From the NCBI GenBank assembly GCA_020226215.1, contig CM035236.1:50901057-50965056 (forward strand): DNA of 64,000 nucleotides, given 5' to 3'. Shown in pieces: positions 23,230 through 36,056 of the stretch; within the stretch, counting starts at the first letter, position 1; each line of letters begins with the position of its first letter. Source of the DNA: Sindora glabra (taxonomy: Eukaryota; Streptophyta; Magnoliopsida; Fabales; Fabaceae). Both the position numbers and the translations under genes were made by a program. The notes under the pieces were generated by a model that was given only the letters and a program-made list of their open reading frames with translations, did no database searches and had not been told where the DNA came from.

Positions 23230-24127
23230 AAATATTCTTCTAATGATTATAATGTGTTTTCTATTTACTTGGACAATGTTTTAATGTAGGACAAATTTGA
23301 TTTCAATATAAAGATTGGACAAAAAAAGGTATTCAACTCAAAATTAATGAAAAAAACAATGGAATTGAGTTCCTTGCATGATTACTAGGAGTATGGATTA
23401 TAAAGACCAAATAAAGAACCACCTTTTAAGTTCAAACAAATTGAGCATGAGTTATAAATTAAGCTAATAGTGAAAAATAAAAGTGCTTTTTAAGAAGCAA
23501 ACCAAGAGTCATAACTTATTATAATTAGTTTTGCTCTCTTTTTTTTTCCTCTTTAATTTTGCAATATCTATACATTCTTTTATACTATATGTTTTACAAT
23601 ATGTATAATATAAAATTTAAATGTGTGTGGGAGGAAGGATTTAGGGTTTTATTTATGCCTTTCCTTTTTCACTATTTTTTCCTTAAAAGAATATTAAAAA
23701 TTAATTTAATTTTTTTAATTATTTTTGAGTCATTTCCTATGGTTCCTAATGATTCAAGATTTGCATGTGTCATAAGTAAGAATCAATTAAGTTTGAAAGT
23801 TTCATAATATGATTGAATAATTCTAACTTGAATTTAACTTGTATAGTGATAGAATTTGGATTGTTAAATCAATTGATTTTTTTCAGATTACATTTACATA
23901 TGTATGTAAAAATATAAGTAAGGCATTCTTTGAATGAGTTAGTTAACCAAATAATGAACCTTGAAATGTATCTTTGAAGAGCCTCTACAAAGCTTAATTA
24001 ACTTTCTTTTATTGTTAAAATCATTAACAATTTTCCAATGAATAAAAAAATTTTTTACCAAATCTTAAAAATTAGTAGAATATTTAAAATTTTTGTAAGA
24101 TGTGTTATTGAATAAGTGTGAGGGTAT
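23230..24127. other. AT-rich tail of element 2, nothing readable
   Basis: Sequence after the protease stop. RT or integrase motifs expected downstream were not found on the plus strand. The 82-codon ORF at 23559-23807 is Phe/Leu/Ile-rich and has no recognisable domain. Confidence 0.35.
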
Positions 24128-24535
24128 GTCACAACCCAACCTTAGCCATGATTAGCATGGAATCTATTATTTGATTTCCACTAACTTATTCCAAGATCAT
24201 TCCAACATGATTAAAGTATACATAGAGATTTAGGGAAGATTTTCAATGCAATAAGAGGAAAAGAAGAAACTTTCTTTTAATAAAATTTCTTTTAGTTACA
24301 AAAGGAGCTAGGCCTATTTATATTTCATCTTTTTGAAGATAAGTCAACCTAATTAGGTTGAAAGATCCTAATATTGTTCTTCTAACTTTTTTTACCTTAT
24401 AAAGATGAAAGTGTGAGCTATCTTTGACAAAATATTTAATGCTACTAAAACCCTACCGGATACCTTTTGAAAGCTCAACTCCAAGGTAGTGATAGAGGGT
24501 CAAACTTAGTATTTGTAAAAGAAAAATACATAAAG

Positions 24536-25046
24536 TGTCACAATCCAATTCTTAGGTATTGTGACCAGTGTAAAGACACCTAACTAGTATTATTATACTA
24601 ACTAGTTATCCTTACAAGCCTTTAAGACATTATTGATTATCTACTTTCATAACCCTACTAAAAGTAAGAATAAATATTTATAGAAAGTAAAACTAGTTGC
24701 ACATGTAATTGGAAATTCAAAATATAATTTACATACATCCTAGTACTTACACAATAGTACAAAATTTTTTTCAAAAGTTAAAGTTTATACAGAAACACTA
24801 TAGGAGGGAAAACTCCTAACTTAAATTGTTCTATTTCCATTCAGTATCTTCCTTACGATCTGATTCGATAAATAAGGAAAAAGAAGGGTCTACATATTAA
24901 CAAAACTAAAACTACTAAATATATCCTCTTGTGAATGGTTTGGTAAAATATGATTGATTATGAATGTGTTTAATTTAGAATTTAACTTCCTATGATTTGT
25001 ACCATAATCAATTCGAGGACCCATTGCTATCATATGGAATTTATAA

Positions 25047-25086
<40 letters not shown>

Positions 25087-25177
25087 CATATATATACATA
25101 TACATATATATACATATACATATATATACATATACATATATATACATATACATATATATACATATACATATATATAC

Positions 25178-25210
<33 letters not shown>

Positions 25211-25221
25211 CATATATATAC

Positions 25222-25260
<39 letters not shown>

Positions 25261-27891
25261 ACTTGGGAAGTCCCCCAGGGAAATAGGAAGGTTCTGGTGT
25301 AGATGTCAATCATGCCTCTAGATCTATGATCGAAATCTGTAAAAAAAAAAACCTAACAACAAAGAGTGTAAGGATTAAAATATTTAGTAAATGACTACTA
25401 TTTTCATTTTTTAAAGAGTTTTCACCAAAATTAATTAGGTATAATATACAAATATAAAATAATAAATGATCAGGCTCTTATGTAAATTATTTACAAAATA
25501 TGTTAAGAGGATAACAATAATTGATATACAAGTTTCTTATTATATTTTTGGTTTAACTTTATCCCCTCCCACCCTAAGTATAAGGCCTCCAACTTTATCT
25601 CTCCAACCTTTATCACATGTCTCTTTCTTTGTGAAAGATGTAAAACTCTCCCTTACAAATTTAATTCAAGGTAAGTATTATGCCAACTATAGCATCAATT
25701 ACTTATTTCATTCATTGCATAAGGTATGGTCAAAGTACCAACTATGCCATAAATTTTTGCCATTCTTATACATAATCAAATTTCATCATCACATAACAAT
25801 ATATCCACAATTAATGCATAAACTTTCCATTCAAGATGATGACAACATTTAATCCCTTTGAATAATTATCAATTCATAACTTAAACATCATCGATGTATT
25901 ATAAATTTCAATCATTTGCAACAAAGTGACAAACATTACAGATGTTAGGTGGCAGTGATTCTTCCATAATTAGTGCCTTTTGAACTTCCAAATTAATTCA
26001 AATTTTTACTTAAATTTCACCTAATCAAACATCAATTTTCTTAAAATTTACTAGACCTTAGATACTGCTCACTTATTACCAAAACATGAAATTTCAAACA
26101 AGACAACATGTGAGTAATTAGAATAAAAACTTCTTTTCGATATCCTAATCACTTCAAATCATCACTAAATTTTGATATAACATACTCAACATGTTAAATG
26201 ATGAAAATTTTCAATTATTTCACAAAAATTTTAGGTGTATACTATTCATATAGAACCAAAAAAAACCTAAAATTACTGATTCTAGGAAATTTGGTGGAAT
26301 TTGTTATAGCAAAAAAGACTTCTTAGCATCCAAATTAAACCCAATTGTCACTAAATTTTTATGCAGGGTTACTAACATGTTAATAATCAAATACCATTAA
26401 TCACTTTAATTTTTCTTAATTAAATTGTGGCACAATCAACATCAAACTTTAACATGTAGAATCTAGAATTCTATTTTAAGTTATTGTAACCAAAATCCAT
26501 ATAAATTCACTTTTCATAACTCTAAAACTTTCCAAAACTTTTCAATTTTCTCTACACCTATCCTAACACTATTTATAACATTAAAACATCAAAAATTGAA
26601 ATTTTAATAATTTTTAATCCTAGTTTCCATAGCGTGATAAAAACACATAATTTTCCTTTCAAAGTTTTACTATTAGATTCAACATGAACCTATTGTTATC
26701 TCTTAAAAGAAAACTTGATGGACTTTCTTCTATCAATCTTAATACTATTATATTAACATCATACTATCATATTAACATATATAAAATACAAAAACCAAAT
26801 TATATTGTACCATAACTCACTAAACACTTATAATAACATATACTACCATAATTTTCTTTTTTTTATGGAAAAACTCAAAGAAATAAGAGATACTTACCAC
26901 TCACCTTAATCCTTGATTTTTTTAGCCTTTCAAATACCTTTTAGAACAATAAAAGAGAAACTTCACTATAATAAACCAAATTTTAGAAATTTTGGAGAGA
27001 AGATTATCATGAAAACAAGAAAAAGATGAAGGAAATTATTGGTTATCTTGCAAGAATTTGATGAAATTAGTTAAAGAACCTTTAGAATTTATTGAAGAGT
27101 TGAAAAGCCTAATAAAGAGGCCTTAGCAAGTCATGATTCTAAGCTAATAAATCAATTGGGAAATGAGCAAAATTTTATGCAAAAATGACTTAAAAAAGCT
27201 TTACATATAACTCTAATTCAAAGGCTTTCATTATAGGCTTCTTATATTTATTTTTTGTAAAAATTTTACTAATAATTGCAACACATGGAGCACAGTTTTT
27301 CTAACTTAAAATTAGAAGATTTTTCTTCCTGAATCCATAAAAATTCTCCCAAATAAAATTATTGGAAATAATTGCTAACAAATACCTTTAGTTTTTCACT
27401 TATTTGCCTAATTGTCATAAGCTTCTTCTTCAAGATTGGCCTTTACTTAGGCCTTATTTTTTTCTAAATTTTAAGATTAGATTTAGGCCTAAAAAATTGA
27501 GCCATATTAGTGTAAACAAGTTAAAATGGTTTATTTTAATTTTGAGCTCAATTTCTAGATTTTTGAGTTACCTAGGCCATTTTTTAGCTACCTAAGTCCT
27601 TTAATTTTCTATTAGGCTTTTATATAAAATTTTCCAAACATAGTGTTGATTTTTTAGTTATATGTTAACCTATACTAGTGTCTAATATAATTTTTACAAA
27701 AATTATAAGGATTTTTAATTATATTTTGATATATACTATTATCTAATACAATTTCCATAAAATTTCTAACTAAACTTGGCTCCAAATTGCCTTTATGATT
27801 TACCCAAAGTTTACCTAATTACCTTACTTGATTTCAATTAAGGTAGTTTCTGTTTTCTTCTTGTACTTTTTTACTCCCTTAGGGTATTACA
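24536..27891 (-). mobile_element. LTR family B, copy B2 (minus strand)
   Basis: Reverse-complemented it starts TGTAATACCCTAAGGGAGTA and ends ATTGTGACA, with the penultimate GTCTTTACACTGG-type block shared with 60740-60790 and 790-858. Flanks are TAAAG (24531-24535) and TGAAG (27892-27896), a 4 of 5 match to a 5-bp duplication. Length is 3356 bp including a TA-rich microsatellite. A donor-like AAG|GTGAGTGG lies at 26904 on the minus strand. No coding interior is present, so it is read as a solo LTR. ORFs at 25466-25852 and 27404-27595 are not recognised. Confidence 0.7.
25049..25261. repeat. (TA)n / (ATATAC)n microsatellite
   Basis: About 210 bases of pure TA dinucleotide broken at regular intervals by CATATACATA. 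It is self-complementary and could extrude as a cruciform. All the long Tyr/Ile-rich ORFs on both strands here are translations of this repeat and not genes. Confidence 0.97.
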
Positions 27892-28117
27892 TGAAGGAGG
27901 TAAGTTCAAAGCTTAGTCAGTAGACACTTAAGCAAAAATAAACATAACAATAATCATAAACTTACTAATCGAATTTACCCTCCTATAAACCTAGACACAT
28001 AATCATACTTATCATAACATAACTTCTATTAGTAACCACATATTCCTTTACAAGAAATCTCTCAAACATAAATATTTAACATATCGCAATCTTATCAAAA
28101 CATACATATAGCAACAT

Positions 28118-28435
28118 ATGAAGACAACCTCATGGATTTCTAACATAATGGTCATTTAAAGAAGACAACCTCATGGATTTTTGGCATAATAGCCATTTAG
28201 TGAAGATAATCTCATGCAAGCTTTTGACACTTTCTCATTAACTTTTGAAGAAAATAGCCTCTTGCATACTTTTAATGCCATTACATTGTCCTTTAGTAAA
28301 GATAACCTCTAACAAGCTTTCAACACCATTACATTATCATTTGGTGAAGATAGCCTTTTGTAGGGTTTAGACACCTCCTATATTATCCTTCGGTGAAGAC
28401 AGCTTCTTATAAGCTTCTAACACTATTACAATTCC
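28118..28435. repeat. imperfect tandem repeat, about 41-49 bp x 7
   Basis: Units begin GAAGACAACCTCATGGATTT, GAAGACAACCTCATGGATTT, GAAGATAATCTCATGCAAGC, GAAGAAAATAGCCTCTTGCA, AAAGATAACCTCTAACAAGC, GAAGATAGCCTTTTGTAGGG and GAAGACAGCTTCTTATAAGC. Later units have drifted more. It lies within the presumed B4 LTR and recalls the GAAGACAG repeats of family A in position and wording. Confidence 0.8.
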
Positions 28436-29197
28436 TTATTTTGTATTAATAAAGTATGATTCTATGCCTATTACACTCTTTCATTTCCACAATAATAAAA
28501 ATAATCATTTATTCACATGCAAACAAGGTCTTTACCAATTTATTGATATAAATAAATTGTTTAAATTTCTATTTATTATAAGTTTAGACCTTAATGTCAT
28601 GTTTTTGTTTAGTTTATCTCTTAGATTTTATAAAAATATTTGAAGTCTGGAACCATTATATGGGAAGCTATATAAGATACATATAATTTGGAAAGGAGAA
28701 ATCCTAACGTTAGTAGTTTTGATATAGCTTAATCTAAACATGATTTTTTAATAAATTTTTAGAAGCACTTAAATGGCTTTTTAATGAGGTGAAAAATAAC
28801 AAAATTAAGAAAATTCATCATTTTGAACTAGAAATCAAAATCTAGATTTTTATTCTTTAGAGTTTGTTTTGTATTTTATTTGAATCCAAATAGAGTTATT
28901 CCTTATTTACATTTATATCTTAAGTAAATAGAGGTTAAAATATAAATTAAAAATAAATGAGAAAATTTACTTAAATGAAGTAAATAGAAATATGGGAATA
29001 GTGTAAGCTAATAAACTTTTATATCTCCTAAAAGCAACCTTATTACCTAGTGGCCAATAATCCACCATTAAGGGTCCAGTGGTTAATCATTATACACTGG
29101 AAGGAAACTTTATCTAGTTTCCGAACAAATGATTAATCATTGATTCCCAATGGTTAACTATTAGCCTAGGATTCCATAGGATTCCTAATGTGAAAAT

Positions 29198-31012
29198 TGT
29201 AATATCCCGAATTTTCAATTCTATTATTTGAATTTCTAAATTCTGAGACTATAGAAACGAAGAGCATGATTGAATTAGCTTAGTGGGTGAATCTCAAGTT
29301 GAAAGGAATTAAGTGTAAGGGTAAATGGAATTTTGAAGGAAAACGGATAGTAGGGAAAGAATTAATTCTCCTAAACAGTATAGATGATCAGAGGAGGTTG
29401 GAAAACCCTAAAAGGGGAGGTTGTCTAAGTCTGATAGTGTAAGGAATTTTAAATAGACAGAAGCCCTATGGACTAATTTGCAAAAATGTAGAATCGGGTG
29501 TGGTTAAAGTGAAAATAATTAAGGATTTGGGATTTAATGTGAATAACCAAGAGTTTGGGGTGCAATATGTGATTTTAATTAGTGTGACCAATGGATTTGT
29601 GACAAGTGTCATTGTTAGAAAAATAATGCCAAGAATAGCCTTACTTTTGGTGCAAAAGGACTAAATTACCCTTGAGAATTGTCAAAATGGCAAGAATGCC
29701 CCTAGAAGCTTCTTAAAAAGTCTTCTTTCTTCTCCATTTCTCAAAAAAGCGGCAAGACACCTCCATGAAAGCTCAAAACGTGCAGGAGAGAGAGAGAAAG
29801 AGAGAGAAAGTTTCTTTTGAGTTTTTCACCTAAAAATAGTGAGATCTAAGCTTAGTGGTAGAAGGGAAAGTTGTTCTTCTCATCAAGCTCTATCTAGTGG
29901 TGTCTCTAGATTGAAGAAAAGCCCAAGTTTGATTAAGTTTGGGGAGCTCCAAGTGAGGATTTTCAAGTTGCACTAAGAGACTAAAGAGTGACAACTTGCA
30001 AAAGCAAGAGGAAGTGTAAAGGAGTTTTTGGTGAGAGCAAAGGGAACATCACATTGGAAGCTTGTAAAGGTAGCTAGCTTTATCCTTAAGCTGTTTTCTA
30101 TTACATGATTTTTTGTATTTTATGAGATTGTTATGGAATGTGTATGAGATTGTTATGGAATGTGTATGAGATTGTTATGGAATGTGTATGGAATTGTTGT
30201 GTATGGAAGGTGTATGGAATTGTTGTGCACGCATTCCGGGAAGACAGTGTGATACTGTGTGTGTTTGGCCTATGGCTCGGGTCCTCGGAATGTTAATGCA
30301 ATTGTTGTGGCACAACCCGGGCAGACAGTAGAATACTGTGTTTGGCCTAAGGCTCGGGATCCCCGAGGATAATAGTGCATTTGTTGTGTGTGATATCTAT
30401 GGCCAGGGACCTTGGGAAGACAGTGTGATACTGTGTTAGGCCTTTGTGGCTCGGGACCCCAAGAAGACAGCGTGATGCTATGTGAGGCCTAGGTACGATT
30501 GTTTGAGATGGCCATCTAGATATTGTTTGTGATAAGTCCTTGAATGGGCTTGATGATTGTTGTGGATTGTTATGTGTGATGCACATTTCCTACAATGTTA
30601 CGGATTGAGATGATAAAGATATGACAAATGATTAATTGTTTTTGAAATGTATGTTTTACTTGCTTAAGGATCTGGAATGGCTTGAAATATTTTTATGGCA
30701 ATAGCTAGCTACTGGGAAACTTTGTTTCTTATGTTTTCTGTATTGTGGCTAACCATTCCAGGTGGTGCTTCCAAAGGCTCTCATGGGCAATGATGTTTGA
30801 AGTTGTAAATAATGATATAGTTAGTGATATTGTATATGATAGGATGTATATTTTGTAAAGTTGAACTTATGTATAATTATATGACTCTTAATCATGTTGT
30901 ATGAAATACGCAAGCTTGAGATATTCCGAGTAATTTGGAGTAAATGACATTTTAGTATGCGTTAATTATCTATTAAATGAGGAATAAGGCGTTATTAAGT
31001 AAGGGAGTTACA
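29198..31012 (+). mobile_element. LTR family A, copy A3 (solo LTR lacking the intron-like interval)
   Basis: It starts TGTAATATCCCGAATTTTCA and ends AAGTAAGGGAGTTACA. Flanks are AAAAT (29193-29197) and AAAAC (31013-31017), one mismatch. Length is 1815 bp, about 800 shorter than A1, because CACTAAGAG (ending 29979) is joined directly to ACTAAAGAGTG (from 29980), the exact flanks of the GT...AG interval in A1, A2 and A4. A 22-bp unit TATGAGATTGTTATGGAATG+TG is repeated three times at 30121-30186 but is single in A1. Most of the body resembles A1; the last 110 bases are identical in wording to A2. Confidence 0.9.
30121..30186. repeat. 22-bp tandem triplication in LTR A3
   Basis: Three consecutive identical 22-bp units begin at 30121, 30143 and 30165 (TATGAGATTGTTATGGAATG then TG). 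Copy A1 has one unit at the same point, so the expansion is private to A3. Confidence 0.9.
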
Positions 31013-31700
31013 AAAACATTATTCATTCATAGGAAATTCCATGCAAAAGCATTTAACATACCACTAATCCATGCCAAATCATGGATAGACCTTTAGGTTA
31101 CCATATTTGAACCATTGACATTAATAAACACAAATTAAACACTACTACTCATCACATTTATCACATATATCATAAAACCTAAACTCATATAACCAAATAA
31201 AAATCATTCAAATCTTCAATACAAAGCTAGAATGTCTACTCACCTAGTATGGAGGAGGATTTGGAAGGTTGGATTTATTATCTTTTAGCCTTAACCAACT
31301 AATATTTAAAAGATTGCTATGTTAGGGTTTTTCTCCTTTTTGATTTAAACAACCAAATCTCCCTAAATTCAAAGAAAACATTAAGGAATCTAGTTGGTAA
31401 AGAAATCTTACCTTGATTGTATGAAGAATTTAACAAAAATTTTCTTCCAAGTTGCTTAATTGACGAGAATTTATGAAAAAGAAGGATGAAAGGAGAAAGG
31501 TTGAAAGAAGAAGTTGAGGTTTGGATAAAATAAGAATAGTGAAAATAAGGCTAATGTTTGGGTTATATAAAGGTAAGAGCATTCTCATTCTTTTGCCCTA
31601 AATATTTTCCATACTAACCTTTTTTAACCTTTATTTATTTTGTTTAATGCACTCTTTCTTAACTAAGTCTTTCAAGTTTTTCATTTCAAGCCTACTTAAT

Positions 31701-34107
31701 AATTCATTTTCTATTTTTCCAAAAATTTTATAAAATTCATAATAATTAATTAATAATTTTTCCTTAATATCTCATTCACACTCCCTTTGCTAAAATTCAT
31801 TCATTCCACCTAGAACTTTCAAAAAAAATTCATGTGCTAAAATTTATTAATTATTCCTCTCATAATAATAAAAATTTCTAAAATAATAAAAATTTTAAGA
31901 AGAATGTTATAGGATAATTTTTTATATGTATAAGAGAAATGAGAAGATTAATAACTTTAATTTCAATTTCAAGGTTTAGTTAAGAAAAAAAGAATAAAAA
32001 TGAAAAAGAAAAAATTACCATAAGAAATGAGAGAAACAATAAGGCAAAGAAAATGTGAAGGAAAGGAAAAAGAAAAGAAGTTAATAAGTGTTTGAAATTT
32101 ATGATGAAAAGTTATGAGCCCTAGCTCATGTTATATTTCAAGTTGCTCTCTTAATTTATCTATTTTTACATTTTTCATGTTCATATCTTTCTCTTTCTTT
32201 CTTTCAAACCTCACTACAACCCTTGATAAAGTACCTTTGATTTATAAGTGAATGTAACTTGAATAATGGAGATTAGATAAAAAGTAAACTTATGGTGGTA
32301 AAATAAAGCCAAGCCAAATTCAATGAACCTAAAACCAAGTTTAGATAACAAGGAGATATTTTTAGATATGTCCTGGAATTGTAAAAGCCTTACATTGAAC
32401 CTGGTCATAGAGAAAGTTAAGGGAAGATATTTCTAGAAATAAATGGAATAAAAATGTCCATAGAGTTCTGTTATAAATACCCTTTACTATTGTACTTTAG
32501 CAATCAGTCTAAACCTGAAAAATTAATACAATTTCCTTTCAAACAGAATTCTTCTCTTTTCCATTTGGCTCCTAAGCTAAGTGGTGTATATTTGAGGAGA
32601 GAATTTCAGTGAAACACCTCTATTAAACACTTGAGTTTTGGAAAGTTTTCTTATAAAGGTTTGCCATTTTAATTTATAATTTGAAATGAAGTTGTTGCAT
32701 GAATTAATGTTTGAGTTTACTAAGAATGTTGACTCATGCTGTGTTATGAATTTTAAGAGTTTTAATTGTTTTTCTACTTATGATGTTGCAATCTTGTTGT
32801 CATTAAAAAGTGGATGTTTTGTTTTTGTTTTGAATTAGGTTTCATGATTTTGCTCAAGGACATGCAAATGCTAAGTATGAGAAAATTTAATATGCATAAT
32901 ATTTTCATTCTTATTTCCCCCTATATTTAACCTATTAGGGTGTTCATGTGATTAATTAAGTTAATCATTCCTTACTTTGTAATTGGTTATGATTTTGGAA
33001 TATGATGGATTATTCAGCTAATGCAAGAATTTTAATACTATTTCATGTATTGAGTTATATCTAGAGTTGTAGACCTTTGATTGGGTTAATCTATATATCA
33101 TTAGAAAGCTAAAAGAAAATTCTATAAATGTTATACGAATAATTGAAATCGATTTAGACATTTAATAGTTTGAATATGGCCAAAGAGCTGATATAGAAAT
33201 CCAAACTTATTGCTAACACCCTCAACCTAATCATGGTAATTAGGGTATATATGAAGCTATAAACATTAAAATACTATAAACCCAAAGCCATAAGTTAACT
33301 AAGGTTTAGTTTAATAACTTTTATAAGCAAAGTTTAGTGATACAACATAAGTTTGATAGTCAAAACAAGCTATAAAGTTAGATTATGAGATTTCAATAAA
33401 GAAATTATCCACTAATGGATTGTTCAAAAAATGAAAAGGAAATAAGATAGTTGTTATATTCTTCTTTAAGGATTAAATATGACCTAGTTGTTAAGTGGAT
33501 TAGGATTCTCCTTCTTCTACATATTATAGCTAAGCCTTTTATTATTCTAATGGATTAAGTCTTGCACAATTTAGAGGCCTATAACTTAACTTATTGAGAC
33601 CATACTATTATTAATTTATTCTTGATTTGATTATTTTTTGCTTCTCTATTCTTTCCATGTTTATTAATTATTTAAATGATTAACTTTGAGGTATGTTAGT
33701 TAATTCTAATTAGTGATCTATAGCTAAATAATTTATTATAATTTTTTTCACATGTAAAATGGTTTTGATTTATTATTGCAAGTAGCAATTAGGCATGCAT
33801 GATTTTTGCTTGTAAAATTATTAAACATATAAAAAAATAAGGAATTAATTAATAGTTTATGTGTAAAATTTTTAATTTAGACTTAGTTAAATTTTATAAG
33901 CTCAATGTTATTAGTAATTTGATTAGAAAGTAGCATGAATTTCAAGTCAATTGGCAATGGAGGATTAATTTAGGTATTTATCATGAATTAATCAATACCT
34001 AGAACAATTAAGGGTTACTATAAGGCATCTGGATTCCTTGTATAAGTAGTTAATTTTTTCTTTCATTTAATTTTGTTCTTATTTTATTTCTTTACAATAT
34101 TATTCTC
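31701..34107. other. AT-rich, mostly unrecognised; possible Copia-like LTR leader
   Basis: No protein domain was recognised. Around 32475-32545 a TATA-like TTATAAATACCCTTTACTAT is followed by CAATCAGTCTAAACCTG and AATTAATACAATTTCC, an arrangement seen at the promoter and R region of Copia-type LTRs, but ends and target duplications could not be located. Minus ORF 32214-32408 has no recognisable product. Confidence 0.3.
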
Positions 34108-34449
34108 AGAAATCTATGTAAAGCATTTGCTTTTCGCCTATTGAAACTTGAATAAGTATTCTTCAATTGACTATATTAGTTTTTTCTTTATGTTGAACAA
34201 GTCAGTCAATCTTACCTTCGTCTCTCTTCAATAAAATTAGTCATGGAACATCAATTCCACCTGACAGTGTGTTAAGTTTAGAGGAACTCTTAAATACCAA
34301 GAAAACATTATCCTTGTCAAAGATAAAGGGAAATGCCTTAGCTTTAAGAACTCATTTGAGTCTAATTCCTTCTATTTGGCAATAAATCTAGCTATTTATT
34401 CAACAATCAATTAGTTATCCTTACTAGAAAAACTGGTAAACTTTGGCAT
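34108..34449 (-). pseudogene. gag: Ty3/gypsy gag pseudogene
   Basis: A single minus-strand frame with six or seven stops reads MPKFTSFSSKDN, IARFIAK, ELDSNEFLKLRHFPLSLT, IMFSWYLRVPLN, ELMFHD, LTDLFNIKKK, SIEEYLFKFQ and AKSKCFT. This is the Retrotrans_gag domain of a common plant Ty3 type (P-K-F-x-x-F-S ... F-P-x-S-L-T-x-x-A-F-x-W-Y ... F-H-x-x-F ... E-E-Y-L-x-x-F). There are almost no frameshifts, only stops. Sequence upstream on the same strand to about 35400 may be its Asn-rich N-terminus (NNNNRLNNGQ near 35190) but is unclear. Confidence 0.75.
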
Positions 34450-35972
34450 TTTAAATCTTTTAGGGAGTTCAAGCTAGTGAATCCACTTTGGGATAACTAT
34501 TTAATAATGAGGATATATGCTCTGTCTCTCTAGTTAGTTCAACAAGCTTTCAATTAAAACTTATAGATTTTGATCCTAGCCCTGGTGATTTTGATGTAAT
34601 TATTCCTGTTAATGTTTTGATGCTTTTTTATTTAATTGCCAATATCACCTTTGTTATAAGGTTCATGCTAGGTTACTCTTCTTATTTGTTTATCTTTTCT
34701 AGCTATCCCTACTCAACCAAATTTAGGTTGCTCGATCTCAAGATATTCAAATTTAGAGTACTCTCTTTTGGTTTACTCCTTCTTGAGTGCTAGTTATTGT
34801 CTTATTTGAAACTAAAATGTTATGTGATCCTTTCTAATGTTTGGTTTACTCAAATCTAGCTAGTGATAATTTCCTAATGTACCAATCTTATAATTTTTGT
34901 AACTTTGTTATAATAACATGTAAACCATGCCATGGTTGCTTTTATCTATTTATTGTCATATTAATATAGGAATTTGAGAGGTTAAGCTATAGTTATTACC
35001 TTTGGTCTAATCACTTGATTGCATATTTATCCTTTTAATCTAATAGTTTTAACCATTTAAGGCGATTACTAGAATATTTTCATTGGGTAGTTGACATGCA
35101 TAAGGCATTCCATAAGGCAATCCTATAAGCCCTCCAATGTTAGTTCTTTGGCCATTATTCAACCTGTTGTTATTATTAAAAGCATTTTATTGCCTTAGCT
35201 AACCTATTTATGGTTGTTTTGGCAACCATTCTTTTAGTTCTGACTTTATTAATTTTTTTCAACATTACTTTGGTTAACTCTCCAAATAGGATCCAAGTTC
35301 CTAGTATTTTTAGTCATAGTCTCCAACAATTGGTTCTCATCAATTTCCTTAAGAATCCTTTCTTATAATAAGGGTTATCATGAGAAGGATAGGAAGGAGA
35401 AGGTATTGTGCTCATATTTCCTAATAATATAAACTTACCACTCCTTTATTGCATAAATCAAAAGGTGTCAAGACTCGAAACCTTAACCATCCCATTTGGC
35501 ATGCCAATTTTTTGTACTTTTTAAAATTGCAATATAAATAAGTAGAAGTAACATTAACCATAATAAGTGAATCAAGGTTTATGTACATAGTATATTGGTA
35601 TAGCTCTAACACAAATAGTTATGCCATGTTAAGAAAAAGTGTTATAAGATGTAAAGGCATGTAAATGTACAAAGATTACACAAAATTGCATACAAAGTAA
35701 GAGCAATTATAGAACAAGACCTACACTATCACTAAACTAAGCTTTCCTATAGGATGGGAGAACTTCAATATAAATTGGAAACTCTGAGATCTTAACTTGC
35801 TTATATCTAAAAAGGCAATGTTAAAAGAATCTTACATGAAATTGCTTTGAATGGCAGTAAAGTAGCTGCTAATTAGGAGATAGTAAAGTTCTAGAAGTAA
35901 AAAAGATACTAAGTGTATATAGAGTAGTGTAGTTAATTTAACAAAAAAAAGCCCTTACCTATCATCATGAAG
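34450..35972. other. AT-rich, possible N-terminal gag remnant on minus strand
   Basis: Apart from an Asn-rich minus-strand reading near 35170-35200 nothing is recognised. The ORF at 35421-35612 (minus) has no known domain. Confidence 0.3.
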
Positions 35973-36056
35973 AAATTTATAAACTATGGGCTTAGGGGGT
36001 TAACAAAGACGTTAATTTATAAACTATGGACTTGGGTGGTTGATAAAAACATTAAT
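35973..36056. repeat. two-copy tandem repeat, about 43 bp
   Basis: AATTTATAAACTATGGGCTT and AATTTATAAACTATGGACTT each begin a unit that continues GG.GGTTAACAAAGACGTTA and GG.GGTTGATAAAAACATTA. It is a simple local duplication. Confidence 0.7.

Larger units (their letters stand above)
24128..31700 (-). mobile_element. LTR family B-like, copy B4 (minus), split by two insertions
   Basis: The plus strand at 24128 starts TGTCACAACCC, the reverse of a B-type 3' end. This LTR appears to continue across the nested B2 (24536-27891): the minus strand joins CTACTGACTAAGCTTTGAAC and TTACCTCC (27892-27935) to TTTTTCTTTTACAAATACT (about 24500), matching the paired-ACTCAC/acceptor block of B3 (60380-60440). 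Further out, 31243 reads TAG|GTGAGTAGAC on the minus strand, matching the B3 donor-like site at 58838. Copy A3 is nested within it. The far end (LTR start) could not be placed; 31700 is a guess. Confidence 0.5.

Noticed and set aside
24890..25313. Five long ORFs on both strands, rich in Tyr and Ile
   Set aside because: They are translations of the TA-rich microsatellite in different frames.
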